A stretch of 64,000 nt of DNA from Sphingobium nicotianae (GTDB lineage: Bacteria; Pseudomonadota; Alphaproteobacteria; Sphingomonadales; Sphingomonadaceae), in contig NZ_JAHGAW010000010.1 of NCBI RefSeq assembly GCF_018603885.1, positions 1 through 64,000 on the forward strand, given 5' to 3'. The notes under the pieces were generated by a model, which ran no database searches, had not been told where the DNA came from, and saw nothing but the letters and a program-made list of their open reading frames with translations. A program made the translations under genes and the position numbers. Below, in pieces: positions 16,225-24,184 of the stretch; the stretch's first letter is position 1, and each line of letters starts with the position of its first letter.

Positions 16225-18681
16225 CTAGAATTTGCCGCCGATGCGCACACCCCAGGTACGCGGCTGCTCAGCCGACGCCGAGATGAGCCCCGCCGAATTG
16301 GTCGTGCCGCCGACCAGCCGCTGATTGTTCTCGATATTGAAGACATAGAGGCTGGCGAACCAGCGATCGTCGGCGCTCGACAGGGTGACCGAGGCATTGC
16401 TGACGAAGGTCGCTTCGGAGCGGAGATAGGGGAGATAGTCCGCCGAGGAATCGCTCTCGCCGCGGTAGCGCGTGCCGGCCTGCAGCATCAGCTTGTACGT
16501 GCCGAGCGGGATGGTCTGCTGCGCGTCGAGGTTGAACGACCATTCGGGCGAGTTGAACGCCCGTTTGCCCGAGCAGTCGACGCGGAACAGGTTGAGCACC
16601 GCGCCGGCCGGCGTCGTCTGCGTGGTCGGTGCGAAGGCGCAGGTCGTGTTGGGCGGCAAGCCCTGGTTCGGCGCGAAATAGACGAAGCTGTCATATTTGG
16701 TGTCGAGATATTGCACGTTCGCCGACAGCAAGGTGTTACGCGTGGCCTTGAATTCGACGTCAAGGTCGATGCCCCGGATGGTGCTGTCGCCGATGTTGCG
16801 GGTCAGGAAGACGGTCGAGGGCGGGTTGCCGAGATCATAGCCGAACTGGCTGTACTGCTGGTTCTTGTACTTCCAGACGAAGCCCTCGACGTTGACCTGC
16901 AGCCTGTTGCCCAGGAAGCGGTTCTTGCTGCCGATCGTGTAGGCGTTGATCATCTCGGGTGCATAGCTCTCCACGCCGCGCGCGAACGAGAAGCCACCGG
17001 CATGATAGCCGGTCTCGAAGCTCGCATAGACCATGTTGCGCGGCGTCACGTCATATTGCGCGGCGAGGCGATAGGTGAACTTCTCGTTCTTGAGGCCCGC
17101 GTTGATCGCGATCGGCGAGCGCAGCACGAAGGGCGCGGTCTGCGAACCGCCCGCAACCGGCGGCAGCACGTAGAGCGGCACCGGGGTCACCGGAATGCCG
17201 CGCGAAGTGTAGAAGCTCTCCAGTTCCGCAGCGCTGCTGGCGAGCGGGGTGAACGGGAGCGTCGGGCAGAAATCTTGCGGCGGCGCGGGGTTGCCGCAGA
17301 ACAGGATATAGACCTGTGAGAGGCCATCGAACCGCTTCTTGTCCGATGTGTAGCGCCCGGCTGCGGTGAGGCTGAGCTTCTCGACCGGGCGGACGGTCAG
17401 CTTGCCGAAGCCGGCCCAGCTCTCTGTCGCGGTCTTGAAGTTCTGATATGGCGTCAGGGTCGACTGATTGTAGACGGCGAAGGGGACGTCAATATCCTCG
17501 TCGAAATACATGCCGCCGACGAGATAATCGATCGCCGGGCCGACATTGCCGGCCCAGCGCGCCTCGACGCTGGTCTGCTTGTCCGTCTCCTTCACAGCGC
17601 CGGTGCGGAAGACCCCGTTGAAGGCATAGTCCAGCTTCCCCTCGCGATAGGCGGGCTGAACGGTGAGCGTGCCGGCGTCCGTCACATAATCGAGCTCGGC
17701 GGTGACACCCCAATAATTGTTGTCGTTATGGGGAACGCCGTCGACGACGGCGCCGGTGCGGCCGACTTGCCCGACGAAGCGGCTGCTCTGCAGGGCGTTC
17801 GAACGCGGATCGCGCAGGCCCTGAGTGCGGTCGAAACCGGTGGACGTGAAGCTGTAGCCGGCAAAGCCGGTCGCGCCGAAGATGGGGTCGACCGCCCCCA
17901 GATAGAAGCCCGTGGCGCCGCTGCCGCCCTGATGCGCGTAGTCGACGCCGAGGCGCAGCGTCAGCGCCTGCGTCGCCTCGACAAGGAGCTGGCCGCGAAG
18001 CGCATATTCGCGCTGCTTGCCGCTGCCGTCGCTGAGGAAGCCGTCGCGGTTCGACATCATGCCCGCGACGCGGACGGCCGCGGCGTCGCCGACCGGCAGA
18101 TTGAGCGCGGCCTGGCCCGTCAGCCAATCATAATTGCCATAGCCGAGCGTCACCTGGCCCGCGCGCTCGCCGAGCCTGGGGCGGTTCGGGATCACGTTGA
18201 TGGCGCCGCCGGTCGCATTGCGACCATAGAGCGTGCCCTGCGGCCCTTTGAGCACCTCGACGCGCTGGAGATCGTAGAACATGCCCGACGTGGACGAGGG
18301 CCGGCCGATATAGACGCCGTCATAGTTGAACGCGATGGCGGGGTCCGAATAGGCGTTGACGGTCGCGTTGCCGACGCCGCGCACGAAGAAGACCGTGGTC
18401 GGCCCGCCGCCGCCGCTGGACGCCAGCGCAGGCGAGGTCCGCGAGAGATCCTCGGCGCGCACGACATTCTGCCGGATCAGCTCGGCCGGGTTGATGACGT
18501 CCAGCGCCAGCGGCGCGCGCTGGCTGCTCTCCTGCACGCGCTGGGCGGTCACGATGATTTCCTCAAGGCCCTGGTCATCACCGGCCGCTCGAGGCGCCGC
18601 GACATCGGATTGCGCCAGCGCCGGCGCCGCGCACAAGAACATCCCCGCAGCCGCGGAGGACAGCAGCATCCCCTTCATCAT
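16225..18681 (-). CDS. TonB-dependent outer-membrane receptor
   Basis: The product has 818 residues from 18681. A second ATG three bases downstream is equally possible, and GGGAGAGA lies immediately upstream. The signal peptide ends near ALAQ, followed by the TonB-box-like LEEIIVTAQRVQESSQRAPL, a plug with VEVLKGPQGTLYGRNATGG, and a barrel that ends RIGGKF. It is upstream of and co-directional with the extradiol dioxygenase/monooxygenase/FAH genes, so it probably takes up their substrate. Two inverted repeats of the ATTCC/GGAAT type lie in its promoter region. The plug type (LYGRNATGGAINV) matches sphingomonad receptors near aromatic degradation genes. Substrate is unknown. Confidence 0.93.
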   Translation of the reverse strand: MMKGMLLSSAAAGMFLCAAPALAQSDVAAPRAAGDDQGLEEIIVTAQRVQESSQRAPLALDVINPAELIRQNVVRAEDLSRTSPALASSGGGGPTTVFFVRGVGNATVNAYSDPAIAFNYDGVYIGRPSSTSGMFYDLQRVEVLKGPQGTLYGRNATGGAINVIPNRPRLGERAGQVTLGYGNYDWLTGQAALNLPVGDAAAVRVAGMMSNRDGFLSDGSGKQREYALRGQLLVEATQALTLRLGVDYAHQGGSGATGFYLGAVDPIFGATGFAGYSFTSTGFDRTQGLRDPRSNALQSSRFVGQVGRTGAVVDGVPHNDNNYWGVTAELDYVTDAGTLTVQPAYREGKLDYAFNGVFRTGAVKETDKQTSVEARWAGNVGPAIDYLVGGMYFDEDIDVPFAVYNQSTLTPYQNFKTATESWAGFGKLTVRPVEKLSLTAAGRYTSDKKRFDGLSQVYILFCGNPAPPQDFCPTLPFTPLASSAAELESFYTSRGIPVTPVPLYVLPPVAGGSQTAPFVLRSPIAINAGLKNEKFTYRLAAQYDVTPRNMVYASFETGYHAGGFSFARGVESYAPEMINAYTIGSKNRFLGNRLQVNVEGFVWKYKNQQYSQFGYDLGNPPSTVFLTRNIGDSTIRGIDLDVEFKATRNTLLSANVQYLDTKYDSFVYFAPNQGLPPNTTCAFAPTTQTTPAGAVLNLFRVDCSGKRAFNSPEWSFNLDAQQTIPLGTYKLMLQAGTRYRGESDSSADYLPYLRSEATFVSNASVTLSSADDRWFASLYVFNIENNQRLVGGTTNSAGLISASAEQPRTWGVRIGGKF

Positions 18682-18712
18682 TCTCTCCCGTTTTGATTCT
18701 GTGTTCGAATCA

Positions 18713-18730
18713 ATTCCTATTTCACAGAAT
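18713..18730. promoter_or_regulatory. Inverted repeat ATTCC-N8-AGAAT (candidate operator, one mismatch)
   Basis: It lies 32 bp upstream of the TBDR start in the divergent gap shared with the QorB-like gene. It has the same arms and spacing as the other island sites, with one mismatch in the right arm. A GGAATT half-site follows at 18733. Confidence 0.4.
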
Positions 18731-18757
18731 AAGGAATTGAACTGGCACCGCAATGTT

Positions 18758-18775
18758 TTTCCTACATACAGGAAT
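18758..18775. promoter_or_regulatory. Inverted repeat TTTCC-N8-GGAAT (candidate operator)
   Basis: This second site in the same divergent gap has an outer inverted repeat GCAAT (18750-18754) and ATTGC (18776-18780) that extends its symmetry to 31 bp. It sits between the TBDR gene and the QorB-like gene and may control both. Confidence 0.45.
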
Positions 18776-18902
18776 ATTGCCGGGGTGAGACGCCTCGACC
18801 ATCGGGACGAAGCGGAAAGTTCGCCGGAAAGGATTGACCGCCGCGCCCGATCCGGCTGTTCTCTCCCGGCCGCCGCGAAGGAGAGGCAAGGGAGAGATGA
18901 GC

Positions 18903-19775
18903 ATGACGGGTGAGCAAGAGGTGATCGGCATTTCCGGAGCGACCGGGAGGCTCGGGGAAATCATTGTCCGCAAGCTCCGCGAGCATCATCCGGACGTTCC
19001 CGTCGTGGCGCTGGTTCGCGATCTCGACAAGGGAGCGCCGCTCGCCGCGCTCGGCGCCGAGCTTCGGCGCTTCGATTATGACGCGCCCGAGACGCTTGCG
19101 CCTGCCCTCGCGGGCATCGACAAGCTGTTGCTCATTTCCGGCAATGCGGTCGGCGAACGGGAGCGGCAGCATCGCGCCGTCATCGAGGCGGCCAGGGAGG
19201 CTGGCGTCCGCCTCATCGCCTATACGAGCGTTTTGCGCGCGTCCGAAACCGCGCTGCCGATCGCCGCGGAGCACAAGGCGACGGAAACCGTCCTGAAGGA
19301 GGTCGGCGTCCCCCATGTGCTGCTGCGGCACGGCTGGTATTGCGAGAATTACCTGTTCCGGATCGAGGCGGCGGTGGACAGCGGGACGCTTCCCACCTGC
19401 GCGGGCGACGGCCTGATCTCGGCGGCCTCGCGCGAGGATTTCGCGGAAGCGGCGGTGGCGGTGCTCACCGCTCCCGACGATCAGGCGGGCAAGGTCTATG
19501 AACTGGCCGGCAGCAGCAGCTTCACCTTCGCCGACCTCGCCGCCGAAGCGGAGCGCCAGAGCGGCCGTCCGGTCAAGTGCGTGCAATTGCCCAAGCCGGA
19601 GTTCGAGGCGGCGCTGGTCGCGATCGGTACGCCGGCGTTCGTCGCCGCGATGATCGCGAAATCGGACATGGGCGCGCGCGAGGGCGGCCTGTTCGACGAG
19701 AGCCGGACGCTGGAGAAGCTGATCGGTCGCCCCACCACGTCGATGAGCGACGTCATGGCGAGCGTTCTGCGATAG
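18903..19775 (+). CDS. qorB: NAD(P)H:quinone oxidoreductase QorB-like (NmrA/SDR family)
   Basis: The 290-residue protein starts with a Rossmann motif (IGISGATGRLGEIIV). It carries features recognisable from E. coli QorB: KLLLISGNAVGERERQHR, LIAYTSVLRA, HVLLRHGWYCENYL, and the end GGLFDESRTLEKLIGRPTT. It should use NADPH to reduce small quinones, consistent with detoxifying quinones formed from catechols by the neighbouring enzymes. Start chosen at the ATG at 18903, eight bases after AAGGGAGAG. An ATG at 18897 is the alternative. It is divergent from the TBDR gene and converges on the DUF3237 gene, 16 bp away. Confidence 0.88.
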   Translation: MTGEQEVIGISGATGRLGEIIVRKLREHHPDVPVVALVRDLDKGAPLAALGAELRRFDYDAPETLAPALAGIDKLLLISGNAVGERERQHRAVIEAAREAGVRLIAYTSVLRASETALPIAAEHKATETVLKEVGVPHVLLRHGWYCENYLFRIEAAVDSGTLPTCAGDGLISAASREDFAEAAVAVLTAPDDQAGKVYELAGSSSFTFADLAAEAERQSGRPVKCVQLPKPEFEAALVAIGTPAFVAAMIAKSDMGAREGGLFDESRTLEKLIGRPTTSMSDVMASVLR

Positions 19776-19791
19776 TGGTCGGGGAGCCCCG

Positions 19792-20301
19792 TCAGACCGC
19801 CTTGTAGAACCTGATCCTGACCGCCGGCTCGCCCTTCGGTCCCGTCGCGCGCTCCAGCGTTCCGATGAAGGCGGTCCTGTTCAGCCAGGCATATTTGCCG
19901 AGCGGCGCCTCGAAGCGGGGCGAGGTGCGCGCCGCGACGGGCGCCTCACCTGGCTTCGGCATGCACAGCGCACCGGTGTTGACGACGTTGATGGTCACGC
20001 CGTCGTCCGTCCTGAGCATATAGTCGGCCTTGACGTCGACGCAGCCGTCGGCACGGACCAGTTGCCAGTCCCAGCCGCCCGGGACGATCGCCCCCTTGAT
20101 GCCCGGTCCTTCGAATGAGCCGCCGATGATGGGGATGATGTTGCGCCGGCCAAAGGGCGTCTCGCCCGGCGCCACCGCCTCGCCAAGCAGGACGACCTCC
20201 TCGAAGGCGAATTCGAGACGCGGCGCCGGAGGACCCGATGACTGAGCCGTGGCCTGCGCGGCCGACAGGGCCGCCATGACTGTGAAAACCGCGATACGCA
20301 T
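19792..20301 (-). CDS. Exported DUF3237-domain protein
   Basis: The protein has 169 residues from the ATG at 20301. A short signal peptide (MRIAVFTVMAALSAAQATAQ) is followed by a DUF3237 domain: LEFAFEEVVLLGEAV at the start, GGWDWQLVRADGCVDVKADYM in the middle, and a C-terminal region with FIGTLER. DUF3237 is a small beta-barrel family of uncertain function, often found beside aromatic or terpenoid catabolic genes, and it usually lacks a signal peptide. Secretion to the periplasm is therefore notable. It follows the IclR gene on the same strand after 138 bp. No catalytic residues can be assigned. Confidence 0.8.
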   Translation of the reverse strand: MRIAVFTVMAALSAAQATAQSSGPPAPRLEFAFEEVVLLGEAVAPGETPFGRRNIIPIIGGSFEGPGIKGAIVPGGWDWQLVRADGCVDVKADYMLRTDDGVTINVVNTGALCMPKPGEAPVAARTSPRFEAPLGKYAWLNRTAFIGTLERATGPKGEPAVRIRFYKAV

Positions 20302-20439
20302 CCGCTCACTCTCCCAAGTTTGTATCCGATCGACGGCGTTGTGCCGCACGTATCCGAAAGGCGGCCCAAGGCCAGCCGGGCGACGAGCGTTATCCGACGG
20401 CGGCTCTTCGCCCACTCCCGCGCCCGCTTCGCCCCCGCC

Positions 20440-21231
20440 CTATCCCCGAAGCCCCCCGTCACTCCCCGCGGTATAGCCAAGCAAGGCGGACAGCCGTTGC
20501 GCGCCCGCCTTCACCGACTCCGCAATCCCATCCACCATCTCCGCCTTGAGCCGCCGCGCCGGCGCCGTGATACCGAGGCTGCCGAGCACGCTGCCATCGT
20601 CTCGAAAGACCGGCGCCGCCACGCCGGCTGCGTCGACGACTTCGTTGCGATAGCAGGCGACCCCGGACGAGCGGATGCCGGAGAGGATATCCGCCAGTTC
20701 CTCCGCCGATGGGTTCGGCAGGCCGCTCAGCGGCGCGATGCCAGGGCGGCCAAGAGCGGCGGCCGCCTCCGTTTCGGGCAGGAAGGCGAGGATCGCACGG
20801 CCGAGCGATCCCCAGACGAGCGACAATTCCTGGAGCGGCTCGATGACGAATCGCAGCGGGTGCGGCGTCTGCAGCGTCTCGGCGACGATGGCGATGTGCC
20901 CCGCCGGGCTGTAGACGCACAGGGAGCAGGTTTCCTCCCACTGCGCCCATAATTGCTGAAGGATCGGGCGCGCGAGCCGGGCGACATCCGCCTGTCGCAT
21001 GACCAGCGCCGAGATCCGGAGGAATTGCGCGCCGACGCGATAGGCCTGTCCACCCGCCCGCTCGACGAGCCCGCCCGCAAGCAAGGGCTGCAGCAGCCGG
21101 TGAACGCTGCTGCGGGGCAACCCGGCCCGGTCGGCAAGATCGCTCAGCGTGAAGCTGCTCTTCCCTTCTGCGATGAGTTTGAGCAGCGCGACGGTCCGCA
21201 TGCCCGAGCCGCGATCACGATCCTCTTTCAC
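20440..21231 (-). CDS. IclR-family transcriptional regulator
   Basis: From the GTG at 21231 the protein has 263 residues, the usual IclR length. That codon is six bases after GAGGA, whereas the upstream ATG at 21282 has no ribosome site. The N-terminal winged helix-turn-helix covers about residues 10-70 (FTLSDLADRAGLPRSSVHRLL). The C-terminal IclR effector domain follows, ending in the characteristic GSLGITAPARRLKAEMVDGI. It is divergent from the TfdA-type dioxygenase gene. Two ATTCC/GGAAT palindromes and a promoter lie in the gap, and similar sites occur upstream of other island operons. It is therefore the best candidate for the island-wide regulator. The ligand is unknown. Confidence 0.9.
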   Translation of the reverse strand: MKEDRDRGSGMRTVALLKLIAEGKSSFTLSDLADRAGLPRSSVHRLLQPLLAGGLVERAGGQAYRVGAQFLRISALVMRQADVARLARPILQQLWAQWEETCSLCVYSPAGHIAIVAETLQTPHPLRFVIEPLQELSLVWGSLGRAILAFLPETEAAAALGRPGIAPLSGLPNPSAEELADILSGIRSSGVACYRNEVVDAAGVAAPVFRDDGSVLGSLGITAPARRLKAEMVDGIAESVKAGAQRLSALLGYTAGSDGGLRG

Positions 21232-21332
21232 GCCGTTCCTCGAAAATTGCGGGGAGACCTCCGCGCGCCCGCTTTCATACACGAGGCGGGACGTCTCTCA
21301 ACTATCGCGTGCCCTAGCGTTCGTAAAGAACG

Positions 21333-21349
21333 ATTCCGTATAATGGAAT
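21333..21349. promoter_or_regulatory. Inverted repeat ATTCC-N7-GGAAT (candidate IclR operator)
   Basis: A 17-bp palindrome with perfect 5-bp arms lies 102 bp upstream of the IclR start. The arms match the other sites, but the spacer is 7 instead of 8. Confidence 0.5.
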
Positions 21350-21353
21350 GACT

Positions 21354-21370
21354 ATTCTCTATATCGGAAT
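21354..21370. promoter_or_regulatory. Inverted repeat ATTCT-N7-GGAAT (candidate IclR operator)
   Basis: This 17-bp palindrome has one arm mismatch and begins 21 bp after the start of the previous one, so both lie on the same face of the helix. It ends five bases before a predicted -35 box, a typical activator position. Confidence 0.5.
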
Positions 21371-21375
21371 TGTTG

Positions 21376-21404
21376 TTGACCGCCACGCCATGAGAGCCTA
21401 ATCA
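21376..21404 (+). promoter_or_regulatory. Predicted sigma70-like promoter for the TfdA-type dioxygenase gene
   Basis: TTGACC and TAATCA are separated by 17 bp just downstream of the two palindromes. The remaining leader to the start codon at 21684 is about 280 bp and GC-rich. I see no convincing gene, riboswitch or terminator in it. Confidence 0.5.
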
Positions 21405-21683
21405 TCGCCGTCTTATTCGCGGCCAGACCGCTTGAATGGAGAGGTACATAAATGATCGGGTTTCCCACCCCGTTCTCGGCTGATGACGCGGCTTCGCCGC
21501 CGTTGGCCCGTGTCCTGTCACCGCCCAATCGCTTGGGCGCCGGAAGACCCGGCGCGCTTTCGGCCCGCGCGCGCCCATCACCCGCCGGGCGCCCCGCCAC
21601 CCCGGCCGCAGCAAATCTCTTGCAATCGTTCCGCTCCCGCAACCACCGGCCCGGTTGACGGCGCCTCATCGGAGTTTCTCCCC

Positions 21684-22631
21684 ATGGCCTCTGCCTCATT
21701 CAGCGAAGCAACCGTTCTCCCCGCGCCCATCGTCGCGGGCCTGCCGATGCCCTCGTTCAACCGCATCGGCGTCGAGCCCATCAGCGGCGCGTGCGGTTGC
21801 GAGATTTCCGGCGTCGACCTGCGCGAGCCGCTCGATCCGGAGACCATTGCGGAGATCATGAAAGCCTTCGAGCACTTCACCGTGATCGTCTTCCGCGATC
21901 AGGATCTGACGCCCGAGCAGCACAAGGCCTTCTCGCGTCACTTCGGCGAGATCACCGAGCTCCCCCAGGCGCCGACCTATGGCGAGCACCGGGACATGCA
22001 GGAGGTGCGCCGTGAGGCCTATGAGCCCGAGAACGTCGTTCCGTCCTTCGAACATTTCCACACGGACAGCCCCTTCCTCCTCCAGCCGCCCAAGTGCATC
22101 GTCATGCGCGCGTTGGAGGTGCCGCTCTGGGGCGGCGACACGGCCTTTTCCAACGCCTATCTCGTCTATGAGCATCTCTCCGACGGCATGAAGGAACTGC
22201 TCGACGGGCTGCAGGTGGTCTATTCCGGCGCCGACATCTGGGCGAAGAACGAGAAGCTGCCGCCCGAGAAGCGACTGCGCCTGCGCGAGAGCCACGACTT
22301 CCGCGAGGACGAGCTGACCAACATCCATCCCGCGGTGCGCGTGCATCCCGAGACGGGACGCAAGGCGCTGTTCGCGACCACGGCCTATTTCAAGCATTTC
22401 GTGGGTTGGAGCGAGGCGGAGAGCCGCGCGCTGCTCAACTATCTGCAGTCGCTCGCCCAGCATCTTCATTATCACTGCCGCGTGAAGTGGAAGAAGGACA
22501 CGCTCATCATCTGGGATAATCGCTTCACGCTTCATCGCGGCGTGCATGATTTCAAGCATGAGCGCCGGCACCTCATCCGCACCACGGTGATGGGCGAGCG
22601 GCCGCTGGGGCCGCTCGATCTGAAGGCATGA
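21684..22631 (+). CDS. TauD/TfdA-family 2-oxoglutarate- and Fe(II)-dependent dioxygenase
   Basis: The protein has 315 residues from the ATG at 21684, preceded by GGAG; the reading frame upstream is a leader. The iron triad is His126-x-Asp128 (FEHFHTDSPF) and His284 (NRFTLHRGVHDF). The arginine that binds 2-oxoglutarate is in the downstream RRHLIRTTVMG. The family hydroxylates a carbon next to a heteroatom, cleaving ether, sulfonate or N-alkyl bonds; TfdA removes the side chain of 2,4-D. An ether- or alkoxy-substituted aromatic is a plausible substrate here. It is followed by an MFS gene in the same direction and is probably under IclR control. Confidence 0.9.
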   Translation: MASASFSEATVLPAPIVAGLPMPSFNRIGVEPISGACGCEISGVDLREPLDPETIAEIMKAFEHFTVIVFRDQDLTPEQHKAFSRHFGEITELPQAPTYGEHRDMQEVRREAYEPENVVPSFEHFHTDSPFLLQPPKCIVMRALEVPLWGGDTAFSNAYLVYEHLSDGMKELLDGLQVVYSGADIWAKNEKLPPEKRLRLRESHDFREDELTNIHPAVRVHPETGRKALFATTAYFKHFVGWSEAESRALLNYLQSLAQHLHYHCRVKWKKDTLIIWDNRFTLHRGVHDFKHERRHLIRTTVMGERPLGPLDLKA

Positions 22632-22673
22632 ATCCGCAGGCGATCGCGGCGGGGCGCGAGCGCCTGAGAATTG

Positions 22674-22704
22674 GGATGCGCGCGCCTGGAGAGGCGCCGC
22701 ATCC
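22674..22704. other. Strong stem-loop between dioxygenase and MFS genes
   Basis: Arms GGATGCG-c-GCGCCT and AGGCGC-CGCATCC pair with a GGAG loop and one bulge. There is no T-run, so it is not a classical terminator. It might attenuate or stabilise the message between the two genes. Confidence 0.5.
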
Positions 22705-22755
22705 GAACGGGACCGGCCGGTCTTGCCGGCGATCAGGGTAGAGGGCCTTGCGCTT

Positions 22756-24132
22756 ATGATGCGAAATAGCGGCGCCGTTGATGCCGGGGGTCTCGCTCTG
22801 GCGCCTGCTCCGCGCGAGGAAAAGGCAGCGCAGGACGGCGCCGGCCTGCTGCCGGCCGCCTACGGCCTCGGCTTCCTGACGCTTATCTCGTCGTTCAACT
22901 ATCTTGACCGTTCGCTGCTCGGGCTCGCGCTCCCGCAGATCAAGGTCGAGATGCAGCTGTCCGACACCGTGCTGGGGCTGGTCTCCGGCCTCGCCTTCGT
23001 GCTCTTCTATTCGATCATGAGCGTGCCGATCGCCTGGGCAGCGGATCGCTGGAGCCGGCGCAACATCATCGCGGCGGGCTTCGCCTTCTGGAGCCTCATG
23101 ACCATCGCGACAGGCTGGGCGGCGAACCTGTGGCAACTCACCGTGGCGCGGTTCCTGATGGGCGCCGGCGAGGCCTGCGGCATCGCGCCGTCCAACTCGA
23201 TCATCGCGGATCTGTTCCGGGCCGAGCGCAGGCCGCTCGCTTATTCGATATTCGCGACTGCCGCGTCCATCTCCTCCATGCTGTTCTTCCCGATCGCGGG
23301 CTGGGTCGGCCAGCATCATGGCTGGCGGCAGATGTTCGTCGTTGCCGGCGTGCCGGGGCTCGTCCTGGCGCTGCTGTTCCTCTTCACGGTGCGCGAGCCC
23401 CGCCGCGGCGCCTCGGATCCGGTGGCGGCGAGGCCCAAGCCCCTGGCGGCGCAGGTGCCGTTCTGGGAGGGCGTGCGCTGCCTGCTTCGCTCGCGCGCCT
23501 ATCTCTGCCTGCTCGCGGGCGCGACGATGATGGGCCTCAACATCTTCGCGTCCTCGGTGTGGACGCCGACCTTCCTCTCGCGCACGCATCAGCTGCCGCT
23601 CGCGCAGATCGCGGCGACGATCGGCCCGATCAGAGGCATCTGCGGCGTCGCGGGCGTTCTGCTGGGCGGGCTGGTGATCGACCGGCTCGGGCGGCGGGCG
23701 CCGCACTGGCGCATGACGATCCCCGCCGTCGCCTGCATGCTCGTTGCGCCCGCCGAAGTGGTGTTCGCCCTCGCCGATGATCGCGCGATGTGGCTCGGCG
23801 CCTATGCGGTGAGCGGCTTCCTTCTATTGATTCACCAGGGGCCGGTGTTCGCGGGCGTCGTCGCCGTGGCGGACATCCGCGTGCGCGCCGTGGCGACCTC
23901 GATCCTGCTGTTTTGCTCCGCCATGTTCGGCCAGGCTGCGGGGCCGCTGCTTGTCGGCATTCTGAACGACGTTCTTGAGCCCACCCAAGGCGCCCAATCC
24001 ATCCGCTATTCGATGCTGATCATCGCGGTGACGGCTTTGCTCGGTGGCCTGGCATTCGCGCTGGCAGGGCGCTTCATCGGTGCCGACACGAAAACTTTGT
24101 CGGCGAGACGACCAGCCTCTATGGCGTCGTGA
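22756..24132 (+). CDS. MFS transporter
   Basis: The product has 458 residues from the ATG at 22756; a TTG at 22723 would extend it by 11. There are about 12 membrane segments. Family features include FNYLDRSLLGLALPQIKVEM in TM1 and AADRWSRRNIIAAGF after TM2. It belongs to the same broad MFS group as the carriers at 6190 and 7787. It follows the TfdA-type dioxygenase after 124 bp and precedes a TBDR gene by 52 bp in the same direction. The three may form one uptake-and-attack unit in which the TBDR and this carrier deliver the dioxygenase substrate. Confidence 0.9.
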   Translation: MMRNSGAVDAGGLALAPAPREEKAAQDGAGLLPAAYGLGFLTLISSFNYLDRSLLGLALPQIKVEMQLSDTVLGLVSGLAFVLFYSIMSVPIAWAADRWSRRNIIAAGFAFWSLMTIATGWAANLWQLTVARFLMGAGEACGIAPSNSIIADLFRAERRPLAYSIFATAASISSMLFFPIAGWVGQHHGWRQMFVVAGVPGLVLALLFLFTVREPRRGASDPVAARPKPLAAQVPFWEGVRCLLRSRAYLCLLAGATMMGLNIFASSVWTPTFLSRTHQLPLAQIAATIGPIRGICGVAGVLLGGLVIDRLGRRAPHWRMTIPAVACMLVAPAEVVFALADDRAMWLGAYAVSGFLLLIHQGPVFAGVVAVADIRVRAVATSILLFCSAMFGQAAGPLLVGILNDVLEPTQGAQSIRYSMLIIAVTALLGGLAFALAGRFIGADTKTLSARRPASMAS

Positions 24133-24184
24133 ATATAAGCAATATCTATATCTATTTGAGCAAATCGACCAATGAAGGAGAGAG

